Assembly (NCBI RefSeq): GCF_000002425.4
Contig: NC_037255.1
Span: 11,920,710 to 11,984,709 of the forward strand
Direction: 5' to 3'
From: Physcomitrium patens
Taxonomy: Eukaryota; Streptophyta; Bryopsida; Funariales; Funariaceae
DNA length: 64,000 nucleotides
In this document: in pieces, positions 33,886 through 44,889 of the stretch
How the letters are laid out: the number at the start of each line of letters is the position of its first letter
Numbering within the stretch: the stretch's first letter is position 1
Notes under the pieces: model-generated
What the model saw: only the letters and a program-made list of their open reading frames with translations
Told to the model about the DNA's origin: nothing
Databases searched by the model: none
Program-made: the position numbers and the translations under genes

Positions 33886-35620
33886 ATGCTAGACATCTTG
33901 TTGTTCCGGAAGGAGCGTGGCAATGATCCCATACCCATCCGCGAGTCGCAACGACGTCGATTCGCGAGCGCGGAGTTCTGGACGAGGTTATCAAGCTGGA
34001 CAAGGAATGCCGCCAGTGCCAGTTTGCGGTGAAGAATATGCGCAAACAGGTGAACCGCGTTCAGGATAGGATTAAGAAGAAGAAAATGGCCAAGAATTTA
34101 TAGCTGCGGATCTCATAGCTGAGAAGATCCAACTCAAGGAGACGAAAGTTGCCAAGGAGAAGGAGGCCTCGGATTCCAAGGTTGTCATGGAGGCTAAGTT
34201 GCGCTTGGTGGGCGACTTGGTTAACGATTCCGTGCCTGTGGACAACGATGAGGTATGCACTGCGGATTTATTGAGTCATTTTTTTATGTCTCGTTGCGGG
34301 TCTTTTCGTAATTTTGCGAGAAAGCTGTCTTGAACAGTTAACAGGGATTTCAGCGTTCAGCTCAGTAGCCCGATTTACATAAATGAAATCTCCAACGTGA
34401 TTGAGATAAACGAAATCTCCAACGATATTTTGTGCGCATTCCAACGAGTGTGACAGTTTCTAAGTAAGTTAAATGACGTGAGAGGGTTTAATACATTAGA
34501 ATTGTTTATTCCGCTTCTTCTGTTATTGACCAGCTAGGCACTGCTCTACCGCAGGTTACTGGGAAAGGTGATGACAAGTACCTGATTGCAACTGCCGGGC
34601 AACCTTTGTGCGCATTGCATCGTGGCAGCTGGATGGACCCCAAGCAGTTACCCATTAAGTAACAATCTGTACCAGCTTAATGCTTTTTGCGTTTGTGATA
34701 CGCGACTGAAATGGCTAGTCGATGCCACTTAAGTTTAGTTTTTGTTGGTGTTCTTTTGGTTTTACTGTTCTTCAGTCATTACAAGTTGTGAGTGGTTGCT
34801 TTACGTGGAGATTAGTGCTCCGATTGCGATAGCTTCACAGATGGTACACGCAGAATTTTGGGCATGGATTGTCGTTGTGATTATCTTCAATACTTGTATG
34901 TAGGTATGCAGGGTATTCAACTTGTTTCCGTAAGGAGACTGATTCTCACGGAAGAGAGATCCTTAGATTATATCGAGTACACCAGTTTGAGAAGGTTGAG
35001 TAGTTCTGTATCACTGGCCCTAACGTTGACGACTCCTGGAAAATGCACGAAGAAATGTTGAAGAATCCAGAAGAGTTCTATCAACATGTACTGATTTGTA
35101 TAATACTCACTTATGACTGATGGCTTTAGCATGTGGCGCTTGAGAGAATGGATTTAATGAAGATGATGTTCTACACATCCCATGTTTCGTTGACGAAGAG
35201 ATTGCGTCAAGAAGTGATGGTCAAGGTTGCGGACATTTTTACAAGGACACAAGTGAAACGATTCCTTCACACTGTCGAACTTCTTAATGACGGTGCATTG
35301 GCTGAAATTTGATGTTTATCCCTCTGCGCTGCACAGGCGCATTGCCCACAGGATACAATCTCATGTGGAAACATCATGACTGGTCAGGCTGTATGATATA
35401 CACAGTTGGGTGTTCCATATCGAGTGGTGTCTATTGTCTCAGGTAAAACCAAACGAAGTTCTGCCAAGAAATTTGGAGGCATGGTTGCCGTCTCCGAAGA
35501 AGTTTTGTGAGCTTGTGTCGTGCTCGGCACTGAGTTCCTGCCCTTCACTTGGAAAACTTTTAAGGAAAACACTGCAATGGAAACCGAGGTCTCCACAACA
35601 AATAATCTTACAGCTAAGGT
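33886..35620 (+). pseudogene. SerRS: Seryl-tRNA synthetase pseudogene (unprocessed)
   Basis: Derived from a cytosolic seryl-tRNA synthetase, which charges tRNA-Ser. It begins with ATG 33886 (MLDILLFRKERGNDP, then RESQRRRFASAE), the family's N-terminal arm. Clear later blocks are NDSVPVDNDE near 34225-34251, GDDKYLIATAGQPLC near 34570-34610, VHQFEKVE then a TAG near 34990, DDSWKMHEEM near 35025 and VPYRVVSIVSG near 35415. Breaks: a frameshift after SAE (about 33977), another near 34095, the in-frame TAG where the family has Gln, and a further shift near 35470. A donor at 34252 and an acceptor before 34904 look like retained introns, so this is a decayed gene duplicate and not a retrocopy. Blocks for the class II motif 3 region and C-terminus are not recognisable. 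A functional copy should exist elsewhere. Confidence 0.9.
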
Positions 35621-37095
35621 ACAAATTTTTCTTCACTTTGGAGGCAGTTTCTCATGCTATTTGGTATCTATAAGTAGAGGACACAGTTCTTATAAACTTC
35701 TGTTTGATTCTGATTTACTGATCTATTCTAATGATTTCTCAAATTTGATTCCATTGGCTGCGAATTTTAACTTACATACAACTGACAAGAATTTTTGTTT
35801 CTTAATTGCAAATATTTCAGGTTATGTTGGTCATGCTCTCTTAACATTAGTATTAATCTTTGAGCAGGTTCCCACTGTTGCAGCTCGAGATAATAAACTT
35901 ACCTCTTGATGTTCAGTTCAACATTTGGGTTGTTACCACTGTTTTAGTTTTTAATGTTTAGTAACCGAAATTTTTTAACAATTTAAAAAAACTGTTAACT
36001 TTTTGGCACGAATGTCAACGACATTCCATCTTATACTTATGTTCCCATTTGGAGAAGCTCTAGCTTTCAGACTCTTGATGACTCCGATGCATAAATAAAA
36101 TTGTGTTTGATGGAATTTATACATTTCATTGAATTTTGAATCTTTCTCTGCACTCATATAGGCCACGGGTCTGGATTATCTTAGACTTGGATTGTTTTGT
36201 CAGCATACTTTTCGCACGTTGTAGATTCATGAGGTCCCCCAATGTCATGTTTCTCACACTAGACATCTTCAATCTTGTCGAAGTCAGATTCAATGCTGAC
36301 GATGACAAGCCTCAGCAGCAGGGATGAGGAATCATTCCTAGAACAGTTTAGAGATGAACATACCCTTTTATTGCATATATTATGTGTTTCATCCGTTTCA
36401 GGATATGTACTTCATGTAAATTGAATTCACAGGGTGTGAAATGTGCATCACTTCTTCCCTCGATGAGTACGTGAAGCAATTCCACAGTCTAAGATGCATA
36501 TCGAATTCCAAATTTCTTATCACAAAACTCAAAATTCTGTTACAAGATTGAGCGGTGGGCTCTCTTTTCTAGAGTTCATCTTCTCGTTTCTGAGACGCCG
36601 CTCGTTGTAACCAGAAGGCGCAGGTTTGTAGAACTTCGTGATTATTCACGTTCCTTGATTAGTCTCACACTCAGATTTCTCTCAAGGGTTTGTGTTTCAG
36701 ATCACGCTAGATGACGATGTTATTCGAGGGTAACTAGAGCGGCAGTTGTATACGAGTCTCCAATTTTTTCCTGGGCATCCTCGTCTTTGTGGGGGTTCTC
36801 TTTAGAATTGTGCAGTGCACCGTATCTTTGGTTCTAGGAACCAAGTTCTGGCTTACCCTATCGTGCATGTGCGGCATTTTGGAGGAATAGCTTGTTTCTA
36901 CCCCTTCATCAAATTTTAGGAGGTACAGAGTGAGGGTTGGCTCAAGGTAGGGTAACAGAACACCTGCGCGCACTTAGGTGACAATTATAGTCATATTCTA
37001 AAAGTTATCTACTACATTTTGGCCAGACAAAGCCACACTTGGGGAGCGGCTTATTTAGTAGACTGTCTCTCTTGTGTCTTCATGGTATCTATAAG
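35621..37095. other. Spacer upstream of the RsmE-like gene
   Basis: Probably contains decayed 3' parts of the seryl-tRNA synthetase pseudogene and the promoter of the methyltransferase gene. Open frames at 35520-35909, 36136-36327 and 36734-36973 have no motif. Confidence 0.5.
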
Positions 37096-40056
37096 ATGTT
37101 AGCGTCCACTTTCACGACCGCCAGCCTGCTCAAATTTTATGTACAATGGCCACCTCCAACACTTCTTCGTAATTGGCCCTCCAATTCTTCACTATCAGTA
37201 CGCTATTTGGACCTTGGGACGAGAGTATTCCTGCCCAACAATCGAATTCAATTCTTGAGAGCAGTTGTTAAACCTAGATTTTGCGATTTTCGGAATGCTG
37301 AAAAATCTGCTCAAGGCGGCTGCACTATTCACTGCACAGCATTGGCGAAGGTGATTGTTAGGGGTGGGGGTGTATGGGTTTTTGTGCCTGAGTTTAATTT
37401 TCAAGAGTACCAGAATTACTTTTAATTAGTAGACACATTCAATGTAGAAATTTCAAAGCTCATTAGTACATGCATGAACCTTACGTGGCTCATAGGAGAC
37501 CAGGACAGAGATTATCTCTTACTTTGCAAACGGCGTGTCTATAAAACATCCCCGGCGGCTGGTAAGTCTAGACTTTTGGCTGATTTTAATCAATTTTCCT
37601 TCTCAATTCTCAGGACTTGCACGTAGAAGCTGAGGAAGGGGCAGTGGTTCAGGACCAATCTAGGGGCGGCCTTCCGCGGTTCCACATTAGTTCGCTTCCA
37701 GCTGTAAAGGTATTCTATGACGTTCATGCAGGATCAAATTAATTTCGACATAGGCCTTCTCCATGAGCTTTGGAATATGCTAGAGCAGTGCATTGTGTTT
37801 TGAAAGTTTTGCTGAACTTTCAATATTCTTTATAAGAGCTTGGGGCCATTTCAAGTGCAGGGAATGACCGTGCGAGTTGATGGGGATGAATTTTGGCATA
37901 TGACACGAGTTCTAAGGTTGAATGTCAATGACAGGTACTACATCCTACTCCTTTGAGATAATCCTTTGCTACGAAGCTTGACTGACACGACTTGGTTGTC
38001 ATCTTTATGCTCTTGAAGTGTTTCCTAGAGGTTCTTCTAAATTGTATGTCTCTTTGAAAGATGTTGCACTGTAAGAACTTATTTTTCCATTTAGTTAGCC
38101 AATTAGTTGTTTTAGATTCAGTTGAGATTTTCCCGAGTTGTACCAGCCGTGATGAACTCTTCCTTTGTTTGAGTTGTATTCCAACAGATGTAATGTCTCC
38201 ATGACTCTTGGGTATGTGATTGCAGAATTGAACTTTTTGATGGAAACGGGGGACTTGTAGAGGGTACCTTGTTGAAGGTAACAAAGAACTGTGCAGAAGT
38301 CGTAGCAACGACAGCGAGACGAGTACTTCCACTAACTGGCCCGAACTGGCACGTGGCCGCCGCTTTTGGTGTGTCTTGTTTTATAACAGCTCCGAGTTCA
38401 CATTTTTTCTTTATCCTCCTGATTGCATCAATTTAATGCGCGCACTTCCTCAGAAACTCTGTTTTCAGCATCTGGATTGTTTGGTAAACTTTAAGATGAA
38501 GTTGGAAATGATTGGAATCTGTTCCCTTGAATAGATAATCTGGCTCCTTTACAGGTTCGACATATTCATTGTCGTGCCCCGGTGTGTTGCGTCGACAGGT
38601 AATTTGAAGGGTGGCCGTGCAGATTGGCTTGTCGAAAAATGCACGGTATGTTGCTGTGGGATTTTCACGTTTTCTTGTCTTAATTATAAATTGAATTTAT
38701 TTGGTGCATTTCCATGTATATTTGAAGCTTCCCGTAGCTTAGCATCTCATTGTTCCCTGTGATTATTATTAGTTAGTTAGTTCCTCTTTTGCCGAAAAAA
38801 ATCTCCTGTGGCAACAATGATCTCCAGGAACTAGGTGCTCAGACTCTCACCCCTCTTCTCACTCAAAGATCGGCTTCTGTGGCTGAGCAACGTAATGATC
38901 GGTGGAACCGTATTAGCATGGCTGCTACCAAGCAATGTATTGACCCTTTTCGTCTTCTCCACGTCCAAGTTTGCCTGTGTCATTAAGAATTTTTTATTCT
39001 TATTTAGTGCAATTCGTGTGCAATTCTTTCAGCTACTACTGCAGGTGGTAGTTCACTGGGTAGTGTTGTACAATTTATTTATTTGTTTATTTCATATCTT
39101 GGGTTTTCTCATTCTGTCAGTTTCTATGATGTGATGGAAGATTTCTAATACTGTCTTAGGCTAGTAAGTACAAAATCCGACCAATAAAGCATTTGAAAAT
39201 GTTGATTCCTATATTTCCCTTTTGTGAGGTGCAGGCCAAAGATTACACGCCTTGGATGTGCGTGAACCTACTCAACTGAAACATTTATTGGCAGAAGTAA
39301 GTATCAGATTAGAGATCATTCTCTTGAATTTATCGGTCATATCAGGTGTGTTGTCAGCATATTGGGATAGGGCATTGTCAAATACCTCACTTTTATAAAA
39401 GCAACTTAATTTTTGACCATAACGGTTCCATAGAAAACAATTTTACCCAAGTCATGTCAATGCTTCAGTTTGAGTCACGAACCCAAGTCATCTGAGAGTT
39501 GTCTAAATGCAATTGTGAGGTGCAGGTAAAAAAGGCGGACGTAGCGTTCCTTGCTGCTGCAGGAGCACCTCCTCTAGCACAGTCATTGTTACAAAGGCCA
39601 GAGTGTCTGCGTGGAGGTCTACTATTGATTGGTCCAGAAGGAGGTAAGTTTGACTTCATGTGCGGTTTCTTTCCAATTGCAAGGGTGGTGATTAAAAGGA
39701 GGGACTATATGGGAGTGAAGAGGTTGTGATATGGCTGACCGACGTGCGTCCTATTAGCGAAAGTTCAGATACATGTAAATTTTTTGAGAATGCTCGCTGC
39801 AGTGGTTTTGATTTGTGAGCATAGGTTGAATCTTTGGTGCAATTATCTTACAGATTTTGTTTAATTTCATTCTTGTAATGAAACTGGGAGTTGTGCAGAT
39901 TTCACACCAGAAGAGATTGAGTTGCTGATTGATGCGGGAGCAATGCCTGTAGGTCTAGGTCAGTTACGGCTTAGGGTGGAAACAGCTGCTATTGCCATTC
40001 TCACGACAGTCATACTTCTCTCAGAAGGTCACCGAGAGGACTTGAAATCAGAATAG
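37096..40056 (+). CDS. rsmE: RsmE-type 16S rRNA (uracil-N3)-methyltransferase, organelle-targeted
   Basis: Member of the RsmE family (SPOUT fold), which in bacteria methylates N3 of U1498 in the decoding region of 16S rRNA using S-adenosylmethionine. Exons are 37096-37350, 37614-37709, 37861-37934, 38226-38368, 38599-38645, 38828-38936, 39235-39296, 39526-39643 and 39899-40056. All are GT-AG with matching phases, giving 353 residues. After an ~85-residue first exon rich in Ser, Thr, Leu and Arg (MLASTFTTASLLKFYVQW), likely a chloroplast or mitochondrial transit peptide, come SRGGLPRFHISSLP, GDEFWHMTRVLRLNVNDR, ELFDGNGG, LKGGRADWLVEKCTELGAQ, MAATKQCQRLH, LLLIGPEGDFTPEE and LGQLRLRVETAAIAIL. 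The GPEG and the C-terminal RVETA segment form the cofactor knot. No break was seen. The first exon is the least certain because targeting peptides are not conserved. Confidence 0.92.
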
Positions 40057-41115
40057 TTAGTATCGAATCATTTAGTGGATACAGAAAATTCCGAGAATAT
40101 TTTCAAAGATGAGCCCTGCTCTTTCATCTATTCATTTGACGAAGCTCGAGTGTGCACCTGTATACGTAGATTTCTGTCAGCGTATCTTGTAGTAATTTTC
40201 TGGTAAAAGCATCTAGACTTAGAAATGCTTATTACATTACCATTTTTTTTTGTATGGAACCGTTTCATGAATGCTCCCTCCTAACAGCGCTCAATTTCGT
40301 ACCACATAACCATGCTTACTTGGCGAATGAATCAAATCAATCATTTAGTCAGCAACCTCGACTGAACAAAGATCAACCTCAAATTTCCAGCACCTCCCTT
40401 GAGCTCTCTAAACTTTCCTAGATTGAACAAAAATCATGTGTTCAGTACTGCAGCAAGTAGATTGTATTTCAAATCCATTCGAGCACCAGATCATCGTAGC
40501 CAAAACAAAGACCCAGCTACCGCATAAGATGTCCTTTTCTTGCACTCTACATCGGGTTTGTCACAGAATCATGCTATGCAGAGGGATAACATCTTTATAT
40601 GACTATACTAAACAATATATATGTTTGCAATCAATAAATACTCTAGCAAAAAATACCCAATAAGAATTCATATAATGAGGGAATAATGCATGCACTACCA
40701 GTTACAACCAATTGTTTTGTGAAATATAAGGAAAGATTAAAATTGTGTAAAAGTATAAAAACAAACAAACAAGCAAGCAAACACTTTTATTGATTAAAAG
40801 TACAACTTTTTATTCAGTTTTATGAACTTGAGCTCCAAAAAAACGTTTCCAAAACATGAGAAAAAGAATTAAAGTTTTCAAGAACTTTAGAAGGAATATC
40901 TCTTAACTCCACAAAGTAAGCAATATTATCCAAAAGTCTCCATGAATAAGTTGTTCACTGGCATAAGTTTTCACTAGTGTGATTTTTTCTGTTGGCCTTT
41001 CAAAAGTATATGATGATGATATTCAAACTTACCCAATTATGCTGCAATTTGAATAGAATCATGGCACAGAATGCACCTGGTGGGTGATTGTACCAGACCT
41101 TTCCAAATTACATTT
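40057..41115. other. Spacer downstream of the RsmE-like gene
   Basis: 3' region of the methyltransferase gene, then AT-rich sequence. The frame 40436-40663 has no motif. A short run of caaacaaacaagcaagcaaaca repeats lies near 40759-40781. Confidence 0.5.
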
Positions 41116-42254
41116 TTATATTTGCATGTGTATATGTATGCGTATAAATACATCAATATAATACTCATTAATTGCAGCTGTAGCTTTTGAAAAGCAGCTG
41201 CGAAGGAGCGTCGTGACATGAACATGATACCTAGAGGCATAGGTGCTAATGCCACTACTACTACTACTACTTATACTACTAGTGGTGTTTCCACCTGGAG
41301 TTGTGCACAAAAAGTTTGCTGCCCCAGGCTCTGAGCGTGCCCTTAAAGCAATGCCGTGCTTTGCTTTGCTGGACAGGGGGAATGGGGGCGGCATCTTGTA
41401 CACCGTGATGGAAACGCGTCTCCCCAGGACCAACTCTTGCTTCTTCTTCACCTTCAACTTCAATATTTTGTGCTTCTACTTCGAGCTCTGGCTTGCTTTA
41501 GAACCAGCAGATGCCAGCAATCGCTATAGCGAAGATCAGAGAATGGTGGGACCATACTTCAGTAGGAAAACAAAAAAAGTAAAGTTTAGGGTGGGAGAGG
41601 GTACTCATTCTGGTGAGGGATGTGAGGAAGTAGAGGTGGAATCTCACTCATGCTTTCTGTGCATATTACTCATGTGGGCGGTCCTTTTACAATGACTTTA
41701 GGCAATGAATGCAAACGTACTCCAACTGTGTGAGGGAAAAATATTATATGTTTTGGGGATCAGTGAGTTGTACCATATCTGGATGGCATCATCAGCCCAT
41801 GCTGGTGCCGGTAACTTGTCACTTGGCAGACTAAGTTCTTCGCATGGACAATCCTTCAGGGGTTGGCCTCGTGGGATATTTCTGTTCTGGTCCACCACCG
41901 CAGGGTTGGAGATGGTGCGATACGTGGCTTCGGTGTCGTACAATCTGATTGTGGTGTTGTTCACTCGTCGTGTTTGTGTTAGTGTTCGTGATCATGCTTT
42001 AGGTAGTTAATCTATCGGTAATGGTATCAGGTTGTATCAGACGCTCAGAGATTGACTAGGTTTCATGATGTTCACCTCATCGAGGCGGTTGACGCCGTGT
42101 TCATAGCTGGATGATGCGGCACGAGATGACTCCAATCGTTTGTGGGGGATACTAATAATCTTACTGTCGTTTCTGGGTTTGAAACTCCAAAAGTGGGGAC
42201 AATCTGGATAATTTCGGAAAGCGACGCTGTGTCACTTGAGTTGCATTCCTTCAT
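41116..42254 (-). CDS. Candidate unidentified gene, divergent from the Tubby-like gene
   Basis: Three minus-strand open frames with coding-like composition follow each other. 42254-42072 starts with a true ATG (MKECNSSDTASLSEIIQIVP) and ends near a donor (ATGAG|GTGAAC). 41964-41698 reads RLYDTEATYRTISNPAVVDQ and later LPAPAWADDAIQIWYNS, without an ATG. 41463-41116 reads RRVSITVYKMPPPFPLSS and a Ser-rich run from an ACT microsatellite near 41252-41280. I could not join them with consistent phases, and plus-strand frames overlap them (41243-41695, 41705-42010). No family is recognised. It could be a lineage-specific gene or a decayed one. Confidence 0.28.
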
Positions 42255-42296
42255 GTTATATTCTGGTCTGTCACACCGAGAGGATTGATCAATGAG

Positions 42297-42326
42297 AGTG
42301 CCGGCTCATTTTCGAGGGCCGGCACT
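42297..42326. repeat. GC-rich hairpin
   Basis: Arms agtgccggc (42297-42305) and gccggcact (42318-42326) are perfect reverse complements with a 12-base loop. It lies between the candidate minus-strand gene and the Tubby-like gene. Role unknown. Confidence 0.8.
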
Positions 42327-43012
42327 GCAATCAGGCGATGTAGGATCGGTCCGCAGTCGTCCTATCTACAGCTGCTTTTGAATTAGATGTAACTAGTCAA
42401 TAGCGTCATTTTGACTAATTTAACAAGTGTGATATACGGCCTCACCTACTTTTTTTAATTTCAACATCATTGCAAAGTTCCACGCCAGCGACACCTCAAG
42501 TTGCTGTGTCCGCCCTTAGGTGGGATTTTAAGGGCTACTCGAAACAACTGGAACATTGTTTGCCACTACAATCATTACACTCTGTCGCATCAATCCAACT
42601 TGCATACTAGCGTATAGATATACTTGCAGCTCGTTGTCTTTGCCACATCAAATCGTTTGTTTATTTGGGTGTTGCTTTTCAAAGACTTGCACGGTAGTCG
42701 GTAGTCAGCATCATCACTCGTACTAGAGGTAACAGAACTTATTCACTGAGGCAAGCTACTTTCTCGCACTTCGCTGCTTTGTAAATCTCTGAATTTTTCT
42801 GTGTGTGTGATACCTCGGGTCGGTGGTTATTCTAAGATTCAGATCGTCTAGGTTGCAGGCTAGAAGGCATCGAATTCGTCGAGTTTCATTTCAAAGTAGA
42901 CTAGCATAGCTTCATCCAAAAACCGGTGGATCCATGTACTGTAATTTTATGTTTAATGATGGTGCGCAAAAGAAGAGCAACCAATAAATCAAGGAGAAGC
43001 ATCGACTTATGA
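42327..43012 (+). other. Upstream region of the Tubby-like gene
   Basis: Presumed promoter and 5' untranslated region. No clear TATA box or other site could be assigned. Confidence 0.5.
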
Positions 43013-44050
43013 ATGGAGGGAGCGGACTGGGCGTGCTTGTCGTCCGATCTTATTATTGACGTGCTGCGAAAAATCCAAGGAAGTGCTGAGAGTGAGGGAG
43101 ATGGCAGACGAATTGTTGCGTTGGCCGGTGTTTGCCGCAGCTGGCGGCGTTCTGTTCAGCAAGAAATGCACCTACATCCGCCAGCTTTACTGTGCTTCTC
43201 TTCAGCTGTTCGCCAACCTGCACCATCTGGATCGTATCTCCAGTGCATGCTAAGGAAAACGGGCGACACTTTCCAGTTAGTCCAAGTTGTCCAGGGGAAG
43301 GAGTACTTCCTTCTCGGTGCCAGAAAGAATTATGCTCTAGGCTCCACGTACTTCAAAATTAGCACAGATCATAGAATTTTGTGGACGCAGGGACACGACG
43401 TCATTATCATGACCTCAAACTTCTGGAGAACGTCGTTCGTATTAAAAGATTCAGGTCCCAAGAATGAATCCACCTCGAATCTCTCCGTGCAGTTCGAGGA
43501 GGTTGCCATCGACCGGAACTGCATGCGAAAGATGCGATGCCACCTCGGCCCTCCAGCAAGCTACGACTCCACTTCACTGGACACATCCAAAGGCAGCACA
43601 CACAAATGGTGGCGAACGTGGTGGAGTGGGTTCTTCCGAAGCAATCATCTGCTCAACCCCGTCACTCCAACCAACTTTTCTCCCAAAACTTCCAAGACCA
43701 GCACCTCATTCTCACCCCGAGGCACCAAATCCAGACATCGCTCGTCAACCACCGATTCCTCAACTCCGTCAAGCAGCGACACGATCCTTTCCTTGACAAG
43801 CAAGACTCCCGTGTGGAACGAGCAGCTACAGTGCTGGTCCCTGGACTTCAATGGCAGGGCCTCAATCGTGGCGTCGATCAACAACTTCCAGCTCGTCTCC
43901 ACCGACTCGAATGACGCAAGATTGATTCTCCAGCTGGGAAAACTCTGCAAAGGTCTGTTCGCCGTGGACTTCTGCGCGCCGCTGTCGCCCTTGCAAGCGA
44001 TGGCCATCGTGCTCCCCAGCTTCGCCACCGCCGTCGGAATAGACCCATAG
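43013..44050 (+). CDS. Tubby-like F-box protein, divergent
   Basis: Plant TLPs pair an N-terminal F-box (SCF ubiquitin-ligase subunit) with a Tubby domain that binds phosphoinositides at the plasma membrane. This 345-residue intronless frame starts at ATG 43013. The F-box spans about residues 5-52 (WACLSSDLIIDVLRKIQ, then LAGVCRSWRRSVQQE). Tubby blocks follow: SGSYLQCMLRKTG, EYFLLGARKN, HDVIIMTSNFWRTSFVLKD, then after a Ser/Thr-rich linker (about residues 200-262) TPVWNEQLQCWSLDFNGRA, IVASINNFQLV and the C-terminal GKLCKGLFAVDFCAPLSPLQ. The protein is shorter than most plant TLPs (about 400 or more), and the usual C-terminal FDTK is FATA. It appears intact but fast-evolving, perhaps a lineage-specific paralogue. 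An in-frame stop precedes the AT-rich transposon tract by only ~400 bases. Confidence 0.9.
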   Translation: MEGADWACLSSDLIIDVLRKIQGSAESEGDGRRIVALAGVCRSWRRSVQQEMHLHPPALLCFSSAVRQPAPSGSYLQCMLRKTGDTFQLVQVVQGKEYFLLGARKNYALGSTYFKISTDHRILWTQGHDVIIMTSNFWRTSFVLKDSGPKNESTSNLSVQFEEVAIDRNCMRKMRCHLGPPASYDSTSLDTSKGSTHKWWRTWWSGFFRSNHLLNPVTPTNFSPKTSKTSTSFSPRGTKSRHRSSTTDSSTPSSSDTILSLTSKTPVWNEQLQCWSLDFNGRASIVASINNFQLVSTDSNDARLILQLGKLCKGLFAVDFCAPLSPLQAMAIVLPSFATAVGIDP

Positions 44051-44889
44051 ACTCACTCTAACCCACAAACTCTAGTGAAAAACGCGCAAACTACAACCAG
44101 TCCCTGCGCCATGAGTCGTGGTCACGCCGCACCACTGCATTGAAATCTACGTTGCTCATTCATCGCACGAATGGTGCCGCGTTGACGTGCTCGCACCGCA
44201 ATTCGACGCCCGCAAGTTTGCGATCAACAATCAACCAAAACTTCCACGCAACCGACGTCGTGACTCGCACTCTCGTGCTTGGTGCTCCCGACGGCACTGC
44301 CTCCATTGTGGTTCTTTCTTCATTAATCCATTTCTGTTTTTCTTAGTTGACGGAGTCTGTCGATCATCCATCCAACCGACTTCTAGAGTTATGAATTGGT
44401 TGCCAAGTTGTTATGGAATTATTTTTTGATGAGTTGGGTAAGTGTGTTTAGGGTTTTGGGGTTTGGATTATAGTTGAGGTTGTTGTTGGATTTGAACTGC
44501 AAGAAGAATTTTAAGAAATGCAAAGTATTTTAGTGGTTGATGCGAATGTGATCTAGAGATGATAAAGTGATGTGTATTAAAGGTTAACTATATATCATGA
44601 GGAGGCTTTCACAAGATTTGTGAATATTAAACAAATTTAGTAGTATTTTTTTTTTTTTTTTTTCACATTATTGGGATATTTTTCAATTACACTTTTTAGC
44701 ACTTTTAAATATTAGAAAAAAAAAATCAAGTATAAGAAATGTACATTAAGATTGTTTAATATCAATAAATAAATTTAATAATTCAAAAATAATAGAAATA
44801 ATTATTATTATATATGTTTATATATGTAAATATATAACAATATTATATTAAAAATAATTATATATAATAGTCTTCATTTAAGACATATA
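44051..44889. other. 3' region of the Tubby-like gene and transition to AT-rich DNA
   Basis: 44051-44440 resembles the genic side in composition and holds the 3' end of the Tubby-like gene. From about 44450 the base composition changes sharply to AT-rich. A T-run lies at 44646-44663, and 44770-44890 is almost pure A/T. No gene recognised. Confidence 0.6.

Noticed and set aside
41243-41695. 150-residue plus-strand frame beginning with a Leu-rich run
   Set aside because: It starts at GTG, the Leu run comes from an ACT microsatellite, and coding-like signal on the other strand is no weaker.
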